DNA of 64,000 nucleotides, from the NCBI RefSeq assembly GCF_914767665.1, contig NC_059504.1, positions 6,760,501-6,824,500 on the forward strand, given 5' to 3'. This document shows positions 32,647-43,280 of the stretch, piece after piece. The notes beneath the pieces are model-generated. The model made no database searches and was not told the DNA's origin. It saw only the letters and a list, made by a program, of their open reading frames with translations. The number at the start of each line of letters is the position of its first letter. The first letter of the stretch is position 1. A program made the position numbers and the translations under genes. This stretch comes from Harmonia axyridis (Eukaryota > Arthropoda > Insecta > Coleoptera > Coccinellidae).

Positions 32647-33959
32647 CAGGGTGGCCACTTTTTCAATGGGATTGTATTGGTAACTTTTAAACCATAAGAG
32701 TTCCAAGGTAGGTCAAATGGAGAAAAAGTTGCATGTATAAAAGCATTATCAAGCAGTTCAATCAAATCGAGATTATCAGGGCGGGTTATTGAGATATCAT
32801 AAAAAAAGTAAATTCCGTCATTTTGGTTTTTCTTTTTTTCCCACTTTATTTCAAATATTATCAAAAAATGTTACAGGAATTTTTTATTCGACAGTAAATT
32901 GTTCTCAATTTGACGTAATCAGATTTCGTATCCAACGTTTCGTGCTCTCTGGGCCACCCTCAACCTCATTTTTTTCAATACGGACCTGTATATTTTATGA
33001 CACTTTTCGAAATAACTTTTAATGCTGAATTTAACGATATATCATACAATGTCATTCAAAGTTGATTTCTAGGTGATTTTGACCCTTATACAATTTTCTT
33101 TGGGTCGGATCTGTAGTGAATGCAATTCATCAAAAACTGCTGTTAATAAAATAGTCAAGAGACGCTAATACAATTATTTCAAATTTGAACACCAAGCCTT
33201 GCAAAAATTATATCGTAATTATATTAAAATCAAGTTCGATTTTGTAATTTGTTTCAATGAAAAAAATGACAAATCCAACAATAGTGATTTCTCGCGAGAA
33301 TATTGAGAATGTATTGGAAGGTATTCAAGAAGACGAAATAAACAAATGTATAAGAAGTATGGGTTCCAGAACCGTTGAGTCCATTTTACAAAATGGTGGA
33401 CATTTCGAACACTTACTTCATTCATTTTCATTCACTTTCGAATAATCATTCGATTTTTCTTTCATTACCGAGAAAGTTACCTAAATGTAATACAGATCCG
33501 ACCCAAAGAAATTTGGATAAGGGTCAAAATCACCCGAAAATCAACTTTGAATGACATTGTATGATATATCGTTGAATTCAGCATTAAAAGTTATTTCGAA
33601 AAGTGTCATAAAATATACAGGTCCGTATTGAAAAAACTGAGGTTGAGGGTGGCCCAGAGAGCACGAAACGTTGGATACGAAATCTGATTACGTCAAATTG
33701 AGAACAATTCACTGTCGAATAAAAAATTCCTGTAACATTTTTTGATAATATTTGAAATAAAGTGGGAAAAAAAGAAAAATCAAAATGATATGATTTACTT
33801 TTCTTATGATATCTCGAAAACCGGCCCTGATAGTCTAGATTTGTTTGAACTGCTTGATAATGCTTTTATGCATGCAACTTTTTCTCCATTTGACCGACCT
33901 TCTAACTCTTATGGTTCAAAAGTTACCAATACAATCCCATTGAAAAAGTGGCCACCCTG
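32647..33959. mobile_element. CAGGGTGGCC element with about 470 bp inverted repeats, TA target
   Basis: 1,313 bp. Arms 32647-33118 and about 33490-33959 are inverted copies (CAGGGTGGCCACTTTTTCAA at each end) and TA flanks both sides (32645-32646 and 33960-33961). The centre keeps the C-terminus of a transposase. The flanks rejoin into an R2 repeat unit (CCAAAAAACCGTTA...TATCCTGAA), so the element inserted into R2. Long-TIR deletion derivative of a Tc1/mariner-like element. Confidence 0.75.
33257..33445 (+). pseudogene. Transposase C-terminal remnant (NGGHFEHLL)
   Basis: A 62-codon frame reading IQEDEINKCIRSMGSRTVES and then NGGHFEHLL. The latter resembles the C-terminus of several insect Tc1/mariner-like transposases (RC..CI...GGHFEHL). 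The catalytic domain is absent. It lies at the centre of the long-TIR element, as expected if an internal deletion created the element. Confidence 0.6.
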
Positions 33960-33963
33960 TATA

Positions 33964-35330
33964 TCCTGAAACCGTTATATATCCTGAATTCTTCGTCGCA
34001 GACACCTCAAATAAAACGTTTTTCAAACATCAAGTTACGCTCTAAACATACTGAAGTTTCAAGGGCGTATCTTGCATTCAGAAGAAGTTGTTGCCTCTGG
34101 AATATTATCATTTTTTTCATTGAATATTTCAGATTTTTACCTATAATTCCTGAAATAATGTACTGATCGCCTAATTGCCAGCATTTTCGTGATCTACATA
34201 CTCGAATCAATCAATAAAATGATACTATTTCGCCATGAAGGAACTTTTATTTTTTTTTTCAATTTTCTAATTTCACTAAAATTTTTCGACAAAAAATTTT
34301 CCAGGTCAGTGCGAAATTGAGCTAATCAGAGATCGTCAATTCTGGCACCGCTTACCGATTCTTCGTAGAGCTCACGGTTTTGAGGAAATTTGAACTCGAG
34401 ATTTGGGAAAAATTTGAATTTCCCCCCAAAAACCGTTATATCTCCTGAATTATTCGTCGCAGACACCTCAAATAAAACGTTTTTCAAACATCAAGTTACG
34501 CTCTAAAACCTACTAAAGTTTCAAGGGCATAGCTTGCATCCAGAAGAAGTTGTAGCCTCGGGAATATTATCATTTTTTCCCTTGAAAATTTCAGATTTTC
34601 ACCTATAATTTCTGAAAAATTGTACTGATCGCCTAATTGCCAGCATTTTCGTGATCTACATACTCGAATCAATCAATAAAATGATACAATTTTCCCATGA
34701 AGGAACTTTTATTCTTTTTTCAATTTTCTAAGGGTTAGGTATGGAAAATTTTACGAAAATTTTTCGACAAAAAATTTTTAAGGTGAGAGCCAAATTGAGC
34801 TAATCAGAGATCGTCAATTCTGGCACCGCTCACCGATTCTTCGTAGAGCTCACGGTTTTGAGGAAATTTAAACTCGAAATTAGGGAAAAAATTGAATTTC
34901 CCCCTAAAAATCGTTATATCTCCTGAATTATTCGTAACAGACCATTAAAATGAAAATGATTTTGAACAGCGGGTTCTGATCTGAAACATAGTGAGGTTTC
35001 GAGGGCGTAGCTCACGTCCAGGAGAAGTTGGAGCTTCGGGAATTTCATCCATTTTTTTTTCGAAAATTTCAGATTTTCACCTAAAATTTCTGAAATATTG
35101 TACTAATCGCCAAACTGCAAGCATTTTCGTGAACTACATAGTCGAATCAATCAATAAGATGGTACAGTAGTCCCATGAAGGAACTTTAAATTTTTTTCAA
35201 TTTTTGAAGGGAAAATATGGAAAATTTTTCCACAAAATTTTTTTTCAGGAGAGATCGAAATTGGGCTAATAAGAGATCGTCAATTCTGGCACCGCTCACC
35301 GATTTTTCGTAGAGGTCCTCTACTAAACCA
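33964..35330 (+). repeat. Repeat R2, three tandem units
   Basis: Units begin near 33972, 34433 and 34912 (CCGTTATATCTCCTGAATTATTCG-like starts), periods about 461 and 479. Shared blocks include TTCAAGGGCGTA, GCCAGCATTTTCGTGATCTA, GAGATCGTCAATTCTGGCAC and GTAGAGCTCACGGTTTTGAG. The third unit is most diverged. No ORF is conserved between units. Confidence 0.75.
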
Positions 35331-36182
35331 GAATGGAATAGGAGAAATTTGATCTTTGGACTACCTTTCTCATATAAAATTTGACATTCGTCACGTTAGT
35401 GCTTATTCATTTTTTTCTAATGAAAAAACCACAGAATACTAATAATGTGACAAAATAATAGACACTCAGGAATGAACGCGCAAAAACAGTATGCTATGAT
35501 AAGGTACAATTCGTAGCTCTTCATTAATTCATATAATAATAGAAACTTCAGCTCCCACTTCTTCGATTACCTCATTACTTATTAACATCAGAATGGATCG
35601 ACTATCGCTTCCACTTATGCTTCGCAAAAATGATTTTTTCCAGCAAACATATATCACTGACGCATTTCCTCGCTTCCGCTCGAAAACACTTGAGCGGATT
35701 ATCAAGAAATGAATGTCTGTAGGGGCATCATTTCCGTTCAGCTATAAATCACGTTTGTGCTCTCCAACCAATGAGAGCCCTCAGCCAAGTTGCCAGACAC
35801 TTCTCACAATCGATAACGCAAGTATCTTTCAGTTACACTCTGGTTTCTGTCGGTTCGACGTTACATGTTCGAACGAGTATCTCCCATCACTCCTGATTTT
35901 GTTCGATTCGGTTGAATCGAATTGGATTTGATTTGGTCAGACTAATTGTTTGATTATTTATCGTCCTGACCCTTGTAGTCTTTTGTGAGGTCTGAAAAGC
36001 GATGATTACTGAAGTTATTGGAAGGGTTTTTCAGGATAATTTTAATGGAAGACCTGGAAAAAAACAATTGGAATAGCGGAATTATCTTCATAATTATATA
36101 AATAAAAATAAGATTCTAATTATTGGTACTAGGCACAAAAGGGTCATTCAACTCGAACAACCTTTGGTCATGTACATCTATA
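35331..36182. other. Unique DNA, possible promoter segment
   Basis: At 35740-35890 there is GCTATAAATCACG, a CCAATGAGAG, ATCGATAA and TTTCAGTTACAC in a less AT-rich stretch. TATA and the arthropod-type initiator are about 85 bp apart, so they do not form one core promoter. No exon is identified. Treated as unassigned. Confidence 0.3.
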
Positions 36183-37315
36183 GACATACAACATTGCTTT
36201 CGCCGTTTTTTTCCGAAATTCGAGGCTTTTTTGTAAAAAACTGGTTATACACTCATGATTCAAAGTATTGTCCATCTCTGGCCACTATTTTCTCCCATCT
36301 TTTGGGCAGCCTACGAATCCCGCGTTGAAAAAACTAGTCATCTTTTGAAGGGATCCACGAACCGATCCTATTTTTCACTTCTCCATAAGACCGAAAGTGC
36401 TGGTCAGCCAGGCTTTTTGCCATTGATTGAAACAAGTGATAGTCCGAGGGAGAATGCGGCGGGGTTGGGTAGGACTTCCTATTTCAACGTTTCCAAGTAT
36501 ATCTTGAACATTTTCGCAACATGGGGTCGATGCTGTAAAATCACTTTATAATGTCTCTCGTTGTATTGCGGCCGTTTTTCTTTCAATGCTTGGCTCAAAC
36601 GCATAATTGCGTTCGATAACGATCGCCTGTGATTGTTTCAGTCGGTTTTAACAACTCATAATACACTACGCCGAGCTGGTCCCACCAAATACTGAGCACG
36701 ACCTTGGAATCATTACTATTCGGTTTGGACGTCCACGTGGAAGCATGTCCGGCATATTCCTATGATTTTTCTGCGCTTGGGATTATCGTGATGAACACAT
36801 TTTGCGTCTCCAGTCTCAATGCGATACAGAAATCCATCCCGTCTTTGGCTTGCAAGCAGCTGTTCGGAAGCAAAAAAACGCCGTTCAACATATCTCAGCT
36901 TCAACTCGTACGGCACCCAATTTCCTTGTTTCTGAATCATTTCCATGACTTTCAGGCGTTTTGAAATGGCTTGTTGTGTCACTCCTTATGATCCTTTCAA
37001 TTCTTGTTGCGTTTAACAGATCAAGTAATGCCTCCAATTCTGCATCTTCGAAAACCTTCTCTATTCCACCGCCATGCTGGTCTTCAACGACGAAAGCACC
37101 GTTCTTGAAGCGTTGAAACCACTTTCGACACGTTCTTTCACTAATAGTGGCCTCACCATAAGTATTGAGAGCATTCGATGAGCCTCAGTCACAGATTTCT
37201 TCATATTAAATCAGAAAATTAAAACCTCCCACAAATGACGAGAATTTGGCTCGTAAGCTGGCATGTTTAATCGAGAATAACTTGATGATGCAGACACAAA
37301 TCGATTAATATTTTT
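36183..37315 (-). mobile_element. Mariner family M1, copy b, truncated
   Basis: The left end GACATACAACATTGCTTTC runs into GCCGTTTTTT like copy M1a. Homology continues through the transposase to about 37315 (GCAGACACAAATCGATTAAT) and then stops before the right inverted end. Frames 36255-36551 and 36704-36964 are shadows of minus-strand coding remnants. Confidence 0.8.
36400..37205 (-). pseudogene. Mariner transposase pseudogene (M1b)
   Basis: Minus-strand reading gives fragments homologous to M1a, for example TQQAISKRLKVMEMIQKQGN and WVPYELK of the N-terminal HTH/linker region. Later parts (DQLGVVYYELLKPTETI-like) are in other frames. Deletions of several bases relative to M1a near 36445 and 36530. 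Not translatable. Confidence 0.7.
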
Positions 37316-37383
37316 GATCGGTTGAAAAACTCTCTGTATCTTGGGCCCTTGGAGGAATCCCTAATTTTGTTGACGTTTATTCA

Positions 37384-37905
37384 TTCAGCAATCAGCATCC
37401 TATAAAATTAATTTTCGGAGTTTTCAAAACTAATATTGTCATGTTTTGGTTTATAGCTACCGTTGTATCTTCTCAGTCGTTAAGAGTATACACTCAATTT
37501 TTGTTTGAGTTTGTCTAAAGTTTCTTGAGCACTTTCATTGTTAGTATCATAGTTTGCATGTCGCATATGGCGATCCATAATAACATCCACTAAATTTTAA
37601 AGTTTTCTCGACGAAGAACATTTTGCAAATTGTGTTAACCTTCCTATATCTTGTCGGAGGCTTTGTACTTTGGTTTCTAGCCTTATTTGCCAATGTGGTC
37701 TGTTATGGTGTTTTTTCTGGGTTGGTTTCCCACTTCTAGGTTTTGGCTCCACGAAAAAAAAGGTACAATCATTATTATTATTCTTATAACTACAATATGT
37801 AGTACATTCTTTCCTATTTATGTTCAAAGCATTCCTAACATTGATTTCCATCCTCATTGTTAATCTTTCCCGCAGAATCCACTTTCTTTCTTCTCCGCTA
37901 GACTC
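37384..37905 (-). pseudogene. Non-LTR retrotransposon ORF fragment
   Basis: The minus-strand frame runs from ESSGEERKWILRERLTMRM through PKPRSGKPTQKK, RPHWQIRLETKVQSLRQDIG and LTQF to a stop. It continues as VDVIMDRHMRHANYD, ETLDKLKQKLSVYS, stop, RLRRYN and FYRMLI. The order PxWQxRLExKVxxLRxDIGRLTQ, LKQK, RLRRY, FYR resembles the pre-RT linker of RTE/R4/Dong-type polyproteins. At least three in-frame stops. RT itself is not visible. Confidence 0.6.
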
Positions 37906-37920
37906 ATCTCACAAGGTGTT

Positions 37921-38357
37921 TACTCGTAAAGCGGCATAATTGACGTTCCAAGTTGAAAACTGATATGTGATAGAATGCTTGCTTGGAATTACATCATCGG
38001 CGAAGTTGCCGACACAAGTATAAATAAGAAGTCCTCAATTTATGCGATGCAAAAAATTTTAGAAGGCATTTCATGCATTCCGTATTTTGTTGCTTAGATA
38101 AGTCAAGTTCACGGAACGTCGAACCTGACCTTAAGTCAGCCTTCATTAATTAATGCGATTTCTCTGGTTAGTTGAATCATATTTATTTATTTATTACAAA
38201 CGTGATGTTTCTGGTTTTACGCTTGAAATAATGAGTTTGTGGAATTCTTGAAAAAAACAGTGATATCTTCTAGGTTTAGATCACTCTACCATCTTGACAC
38301 AATGTCTGTGATTTTGAACTGGGAATGGTCTCAAACGATAAGGAGCTGTTGAGCTTG
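37921..38357. other. No gene seen
   Basis: AT-rich unique DNA. Nothing supported. Confidence 0.5.
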
Positions 38358-38365
38358 AGAACTCC

Positions 38366-38951
38366 CATAGAGTAATAAACATAGATAGAGGAAGATCAAT
38401 TTTTACATGTCCCCAACATGGTTAGATTACGTTGTCGGATTGTGACATATTTTCAAATACAAAATTTTACTATATCATCATGAATGTATATTATATTGAA
38501 TGAAATATATTTGTTTGAGTTATTCCCGATTAAATATGCAAATTTGAATATTTGGAATCGGATATTTTTCCTAATTGTCGAATTTATAATAAGCAGAATA
38601 TTTATTATTTTTTGTATCTACCTGCTGAAATCCAAGGTTTGTTAACTTTTGCTCTCCTAGTGTCATCGGTTGTTTCACGTCGTTTGGCGCGCTTGAAGTT
38701 TGTTTTCTGAATTTCTTATATCTTTAGGTATTAATCTCAATATATTCTGAGTTGATATGACACGTTGATTCACTATGGGACATAAGAAGTGCGTTCTTTG
38801 TGGAGAAACTCGCGAATTTAGTGAAATATCGTATCACCGATATGTTTTCGTTTCCGCGCCCTTCATGTCAAATTTGATAGTTCATGTTGGAGACAAATTT
38901 TGCTTACTGAAAATGACATATGCCCCCTCTATCTATGCTTTTTACTTTGAG
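38366..38951 (+). mobile_element. P-element-like MITE, copy 1, with 8 bp target duplication
   Basis: 586 bp. Left end CATAGAGTAATAAACATAGA, right end (inward) CTCAAAGTAAAAAGCATAGA, both followed by TAGAGG. The flanks carry AGAACTCC on both sides (38358-38365 and 38952-38959), a perfect 8 bp duplication as made by P and hAT elements. The right half encodes a THAP-like start. Three other copies lie at 55.1, 56.2 and 58.0 kb. Confidence 0.75.
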
Positions 38952-38978
38952 AGAACTCCTGACTCAAAATTCGGGTAA
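38775..38978 (+). pseudogene. THAP-like zinc-finger start in the P-like MITE
   Basis: ATG opens MGHKKCVLCGETREFSEISY and HRYVF. The spacing C-x2-C near the initiator methionine followed by an aromatic/His block resembles the start of THAP domains, which P-element transposases use to bind DNA. The second Cys/His pair is not evident, and the frame reads out through the right inverted end. In the other copies the frame is broken (for example a stop after SYH in copy 3). Confidence 0.45.
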
Positions 38979-39637
38979 TCTGTTCGGTGAACAACGCTCA
39001 AATATAAAGTTACGTTCAATCCTCTCTTTCTTGTTTTATATCGTAGCAATTACCTCAATATTAACAAAATTACGCCAAGTATAGGGTCATGATGTCCGGA
39101 AACTTATTTTCCTTATTCAATCGTCATCCTAGATAATGAATACAGAGGCACGTCAAATCAAATTATCTCATAATGAGGAAATTAATGAATAAATATTTAC
39201 TGATCGATACTTGGAGAAACTGAGGAGTGGTATAAAAATCATTTTTTATTGATTCCCCGAACGAATCTATGATCTCGTAGAACTCAACTCACTAGTATCC
39301 AAAATCATCAACCATAAAAAGTGTACCTATTAAACCAAGTAATGATCGGGAAAAATCAACCTATACGTTCAGTGATGAAATCATTTCTGTTCCAAGTTAT
39401 GATCGGTAACATAGTGCTTGAAGCAGTGAATGTACCTAATGTCGAAAGTGCTCCAGGTCAGATTTTTTCAATTTATTGCTGGATATTTGAACTTAGAAAC
39501 AAATATGCATAAATATTGATCGATTTACTTAAATATTGAATTGTCCACTTCATTTTGTTGTTTATTTGTTGCTTTTGGTAATTTTACAAACCAATATTTG
39601 CTCAGGAACCCAATAGTTCACATTGTGTTCACATAAA
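38960..39637. other. No gene seen
   Basis: AT-rich unique DNA with no supported feature. Confidence 0.5.
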
Positions 39638-39903
39638 TACAGGGTGGTCCAACGAAAACTTAACACCTCGATTTTCCGATTTCAAAATGAAAATGTGGAA
39701 AATCGCTCGGATCCGTCAATTTCTGATTAGAGGGGGAACAACTTTCCGCAACTTTTCTCCGTAACTTCAACCCCTTAACAAGGGTGAGCACAACCCCTTG
39801 ATCTTGAATAGGGATGAGGGGTGTTGCGATATCTAATTTTGAAGATCGTACTATCTGACCCTAAAATTTCGTTTCAAAATATTCATCGATAATGAAATAA
39901 CAG

Positions 39904-40825
39904 CGAATATTTCCCACCTGTCAAAAATTCTATGTATATGGAGAACAATAAGATGTCTAAAATTCAGGTGTATCAACTGATTAGCTTTTGTTTTGCCAGT
40001 TTTGAGAATATTAGATAAGCTTCGTTATGTCAACTGTAGGTGGCGCTGTCAACAAATTAATATTCTTGTTATTTATTATTTATGAGTTTTGTTCCATTAT
40101 GGACCTATATAATGTATATCTTTCATTATAGTTATGATCTATGGAAGCAATTCTTGTAATTGAAATACCAATAAACTCTCTCTCTATTTCAAATATTATT
40201 TGAATTCATTCCAGTAAACGTTTCGTGTTTTGTTTCACGACTTTGTACGATCATACTCGGTTACACATCGCTTTTGATTGGTCAGTATCGGGTTTTAATT
40301 AATGTATCCAATCAAAATCAACGGAAATGACAAGTATGACATTGCGGCGCCGCCACGAACTAAAACTAATATTTTCAATTTGGTCGAATGTCATTCCATT
40401 CAAAAATTGACGAGTGCATTCACCATGTTTTTAGACATCTTAGAGAACAATTATCGAAAATTACAGCGATAATTGCATTGTAGGAAGCGAAACTGCACTG
40501 CGATAATTGTTCTGTTTACACAGTTCGAATCTATGGCAAATCCATTCTAAATCAGTTTGACAAGTAATGTAACAGTTTATTCGGGAAATATTCCACCGAA
40601 TTACACTCGTGCATCAAAATGACCGGATAATTTCGCATTCCAGCGTGTTTTCTTTGAAAAACTGCATTCGGTCATTTTCATTTTTGGAGAAAGAGCCCTC
40701 CACCTTCGGTGTCGGGCTCTTTCTCCAAAAATGAAAATGAACTCATGCAGTTTTTATGACAACACGCTGTCATGCAAAATTATCGGTAATTTTGATGCAC
40801 TTGTGCAATTACTTACGAAAATAGT
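39904..40825 (+). repeat. Hairpin repeat HP2, copy 1 (interrupted)
   Basis: Shares about 430 bp with 46034-46480 (opposite orientation), starting CAGCGAATATTTCCCACCTG. The core at 40600-40800 is a strong hairpin: CATTTTTGGAGAAAGAGCCC pairs with GGGCTCTTTCTCCAAAAATG around CACCTTCGGTG, and outer pairs include CAAAATGACCG/CGGTAATTTTG and CAGCGTGTTTTC/GACAACACGCTG. Split by the element at 39949-40442. Confidence 0.7.
39949..40442. mobile_element. 494 bp element with 14 bp inverted ends and 8 bp target duplication
   Basis: Ends TAAGATGTCTAAAA at 39949 and its exact inverse at 40442. GAGAACAA flanks it on both sides (39941-39948 and 40443-40450). The homologous repeat at 46.4 kb has this site only once (GAAGAACAA), giving an empty-site control. 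An 8 bp duplication fits hAT or P superfamilies, and the ends match neither consensus clearly. No ORF, non-autonomous. Confidence 0.8.
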
Positions 40826-41174
40826 GAAAGAGGCAATGTGGAATTTATTTCGGGAACATCATTCGTATCCGACACATTTCAAAGGTATTTGAACTGATCC
40901 AATATTTTACCTGTCATTTCGTTATCAATGGAAATTTTGAAGCAAAATTTCAGGATCAGATAGTACTCGATAAAATCTTCGAAATGAGGTATCGCACCCC
41001 TTTTCAAAATCAAGGGGTTGTATTCTCCCCCGTTAGGAGCTGAAGTTACAGGGATGCGAAGAGCGGAAAAGTTGTTCCCCCTCGAATCAGAAATTGACAG
41101 TCCGAGCGATTTTCCACATTTTCATTTCAAAGTCGAAGAATCGAGGTGTTAAGTTTTTGTTGGACCACACTGTA

Positions 41175-41756
41175 TATTCAAATATTCCATTTGAATCAAT
41201 TGTAGCAATTATCAAAATTCGAAGAAATTAAACATAAAATAACCCTATCAGTTTAACCCACACGCTTGTTTCTGAGAATACTTATTGTTATTATTGATAA
41301 ATCATATCAATAGAATGAACTTAATTTTCGAAGCTATTAGTTTCCTTAAAAACTTGGAATCGGATATATGAAATTGGATAATGTTTTTTAGTTAAAATTA
41401 CATGATGATATGGAAAAGTTTTTCGGTGAGCTAATACATCACCCTGTATAGCGCTTTGTTCAGGAAACGAACGCTCGAAAACAAAAGTCAATCTATCAAA
41501 TTGAAAAAACTGAATATGTAATTATGTTTTTGTTCTCCCCTAAGTACGTGCCTGCATCTAATCTTTGGGATCTATTCAGGGCTTACAATCATTATTGAGT
41601 TATTGATGGGCGACTTTTTGAAATTATTGTTGTAATTACGAGAATAAGTATGTTATAAATTAAAAGCAGAGGTTTTTCCATTCTGTTTTACATATTCACA
41701 CTTCACAGGATAATAAATACAAATGACTGACACTTGGTAATGAATGAAGGAAAAGG
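41175..41756. other. No gene seen
   Basis: AT-rich. Contains an isolated CACCCTGTATAGCG near 41441-41454, an orphan MITE-end motif. Confidence 0.5.
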
Positions 41757-42055
41757 AAAAAAGTATATAAATATCAAAAGATATTACTTATCTGGTTAAT
41801 GTTTCGGCAAATATGCCATCCACATAACCATTGTCAAACAGAAGATTTCCACGTTATTACGTAAGAATCAAAATCGAAAGTAACCCAAGGAGAAGGCACG
41901 CCATCGAAGGAGAGTAGCGATATCGCCCTTGTTAGGGATCATCAGTACCGCATAACTCAACCCAAGATGACGAACAAACGAAATAGCAGGCACCTTATTG
42001 AACGCTGGCAGACGCACACATTAACCAAATAAGTAATATCTTCTGATATTTATAT
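41757..42055. repeat. Small inverted-repeat element
   Basis: Arms of about 45 bp: AGTATATAAATATCAAAAGA followed by TATTACTTATCTGGTTAATG at the left, mirrored by CATTAACCAAATAAGTAATATC...GATATTTATATACACTT at the right. The middle is balanced-composition non-coding DNA. MITE-like. Confidence 0.65.
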
Positions 42056-42249
42056 ACACTTGGAAATCGTACTTTTTTCCTTTATTCACAGGATGGTTGA
42101 ATATTGCCTCTGAGTTTCTCGTCTGCTTTATATTGTAATAAACCTAAATAGAGGGAGAATAAGCAAATTTTCAGTGTCCCAACATGCTCAAACGAAATTT
42201 CATTGATTTCAATAAAGATTCAGTGAATTAGAGAAAATAATGTATCATA

Positions 42250-43146
42250 AAGGGTGTTTTTTTTTCAGAGCTATAGAACTTCAAATTGCAATAAAACAAC
42301 GATGGATTATTCGATTGACATGAATTTTATTTATCCGCAAGATAATCTTGTGGCATTACATTTTAAATATGATTTCTGGCATATGACCGCCACGGCTGGC
42401 TCGGATGTAGTCCAATCTGGACGTCCAATTTTCGATGACTTTTTCTAACATTTGTGGCCGTATATCGGCAATAACACGGCGGATGTTGTCTTCCAAATGG
42501 TCAAGGGTTTGTGGCTTATCCGCATAGACCAATGACTTTACATAGCCCCACAGAAAGTAGTCTAGCGGTGTTAAATCACAAGATCTTGGAGGACAATTCA
42601 CAGGTCCAAAATGTGAAATTAGGCGTTCACCAAACGTGTCTTTCAATAAATAGATTGTGGCACGAGCTGTGTGACATGTTGCGCCGTCTTGTTGGAACCA
42701 CAGCTCCTGGACATCATGGTTGTTCAATTCAGGAATGAAAAAATTAGTAATCATGGCTCTATACCGATCGACATTGACTGTGAAGTTCTGGCTATCATCG
42801 TTTTTGAAGAAGTACGGATGATTCCACCAGCCCATAAAGCGCACCAAACAGTCAGTTTTTCTGGATGTAACGGTGTTTCGACATACACTTGAGGATTAGC
42901 TTCACTCCAAATGCGGCAGTTTGTTTGTTGACATAGCCATTCAACCAGAAATGCGCTTCATCGCTAAACAAAATAAAATGGACGTAGTGCGCGATACGTA
43001 TTCCGTACAGAACCATTATTTTCGAAATAAAATTGCACTATTTGCAAACCAAACTGAGAATAAATCACTTGACAGCTGTTAAATCGGTCGCCATCTTGAA
43101 CAGTAATGCCAACTTAAAGTTATATACCTCGAAAAAAAACACCCGT
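42250..43146 (-). mobile_element. DD41D (rosa-like) mariner, copy D
   Basis: 897 bp, ends AAGGGTGTTTTTTTTTCAGA and (inward from the right) ACGGGTGTTTTTTTTCGAGG, TA on both sides (42248-42249 and 43147-43148). It carries the 8 nt deletion shared with A, C and E and a further loss that removes the start codon and first residues, joined at a short GCAAA match. Also a 1 nt loss in the GCAGTTTTGTTT block. Confidence 0.9.
42356..42847 (-). pseudogene. DD41D transposase remnant (copy D)
   Basis: A 163-codon frame covering the second and third catalytic sites (QQDGATCHTARATIYLL and SCDLTPLDYFLWGYV), ending IIFKM. The frame breaks upstream at GRWNHPYFFKNDD where three or more bases are lost, so the first catalytic D lies in another frame. 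Confidence 0.8.
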
Positions 43147-43280
43147 TACTTTTACAGTAGGCTCATTCTTATACTCGTTGATTCAAAAACTCGTCACATC
43201 ATGACTTGTTTTTGAATTTGAGACTCGTAGAAGAATATCAATACCTTCTACACTTTTATCATAAATAACTGTCAGTTGAA

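Larger units (their letters stand above)
39640..41172. mobile_element. Foldback element with about 265 bp inverted repeats, TA target
   Basis: The left arm starts CAGGGTGGTCCAACGAAAAC and is mirrored at the right (inward CAGTGTGGTCCAACAAAAAC). Arms match over about 39640-39905 and 40905-41172, including CTTAACACCTCGATT and CTCGGA blocks. TA lies on both sides (39638-39639 and 41173-41174). The interior holds a separate hairpin repeat which itself contains a 494 bp insertion. Non-coding throughout. Confidence 0.75.
42195..43280. repeat. Hairpin repeat HP1, copy split by rosa-like element D
   Basis: Left part (TTTCATTGATTTCAATAAAG...GAGAAAATAATGTATCATA) ends at 42249 and the right part (TACTTTTACAGTAGGCTC...) resumes at 43147. 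Joining them at one TA gives the order seen in the uninterrupted copy at 23462-23643. Confidence 0.75.

Noticed and set aside
35740..35840. TATA plus initiator as a core promoter
   Set aside because: The two motifs are about 85 bp apart, far more than the usual 25-35 bp, and no downstream exon was found.
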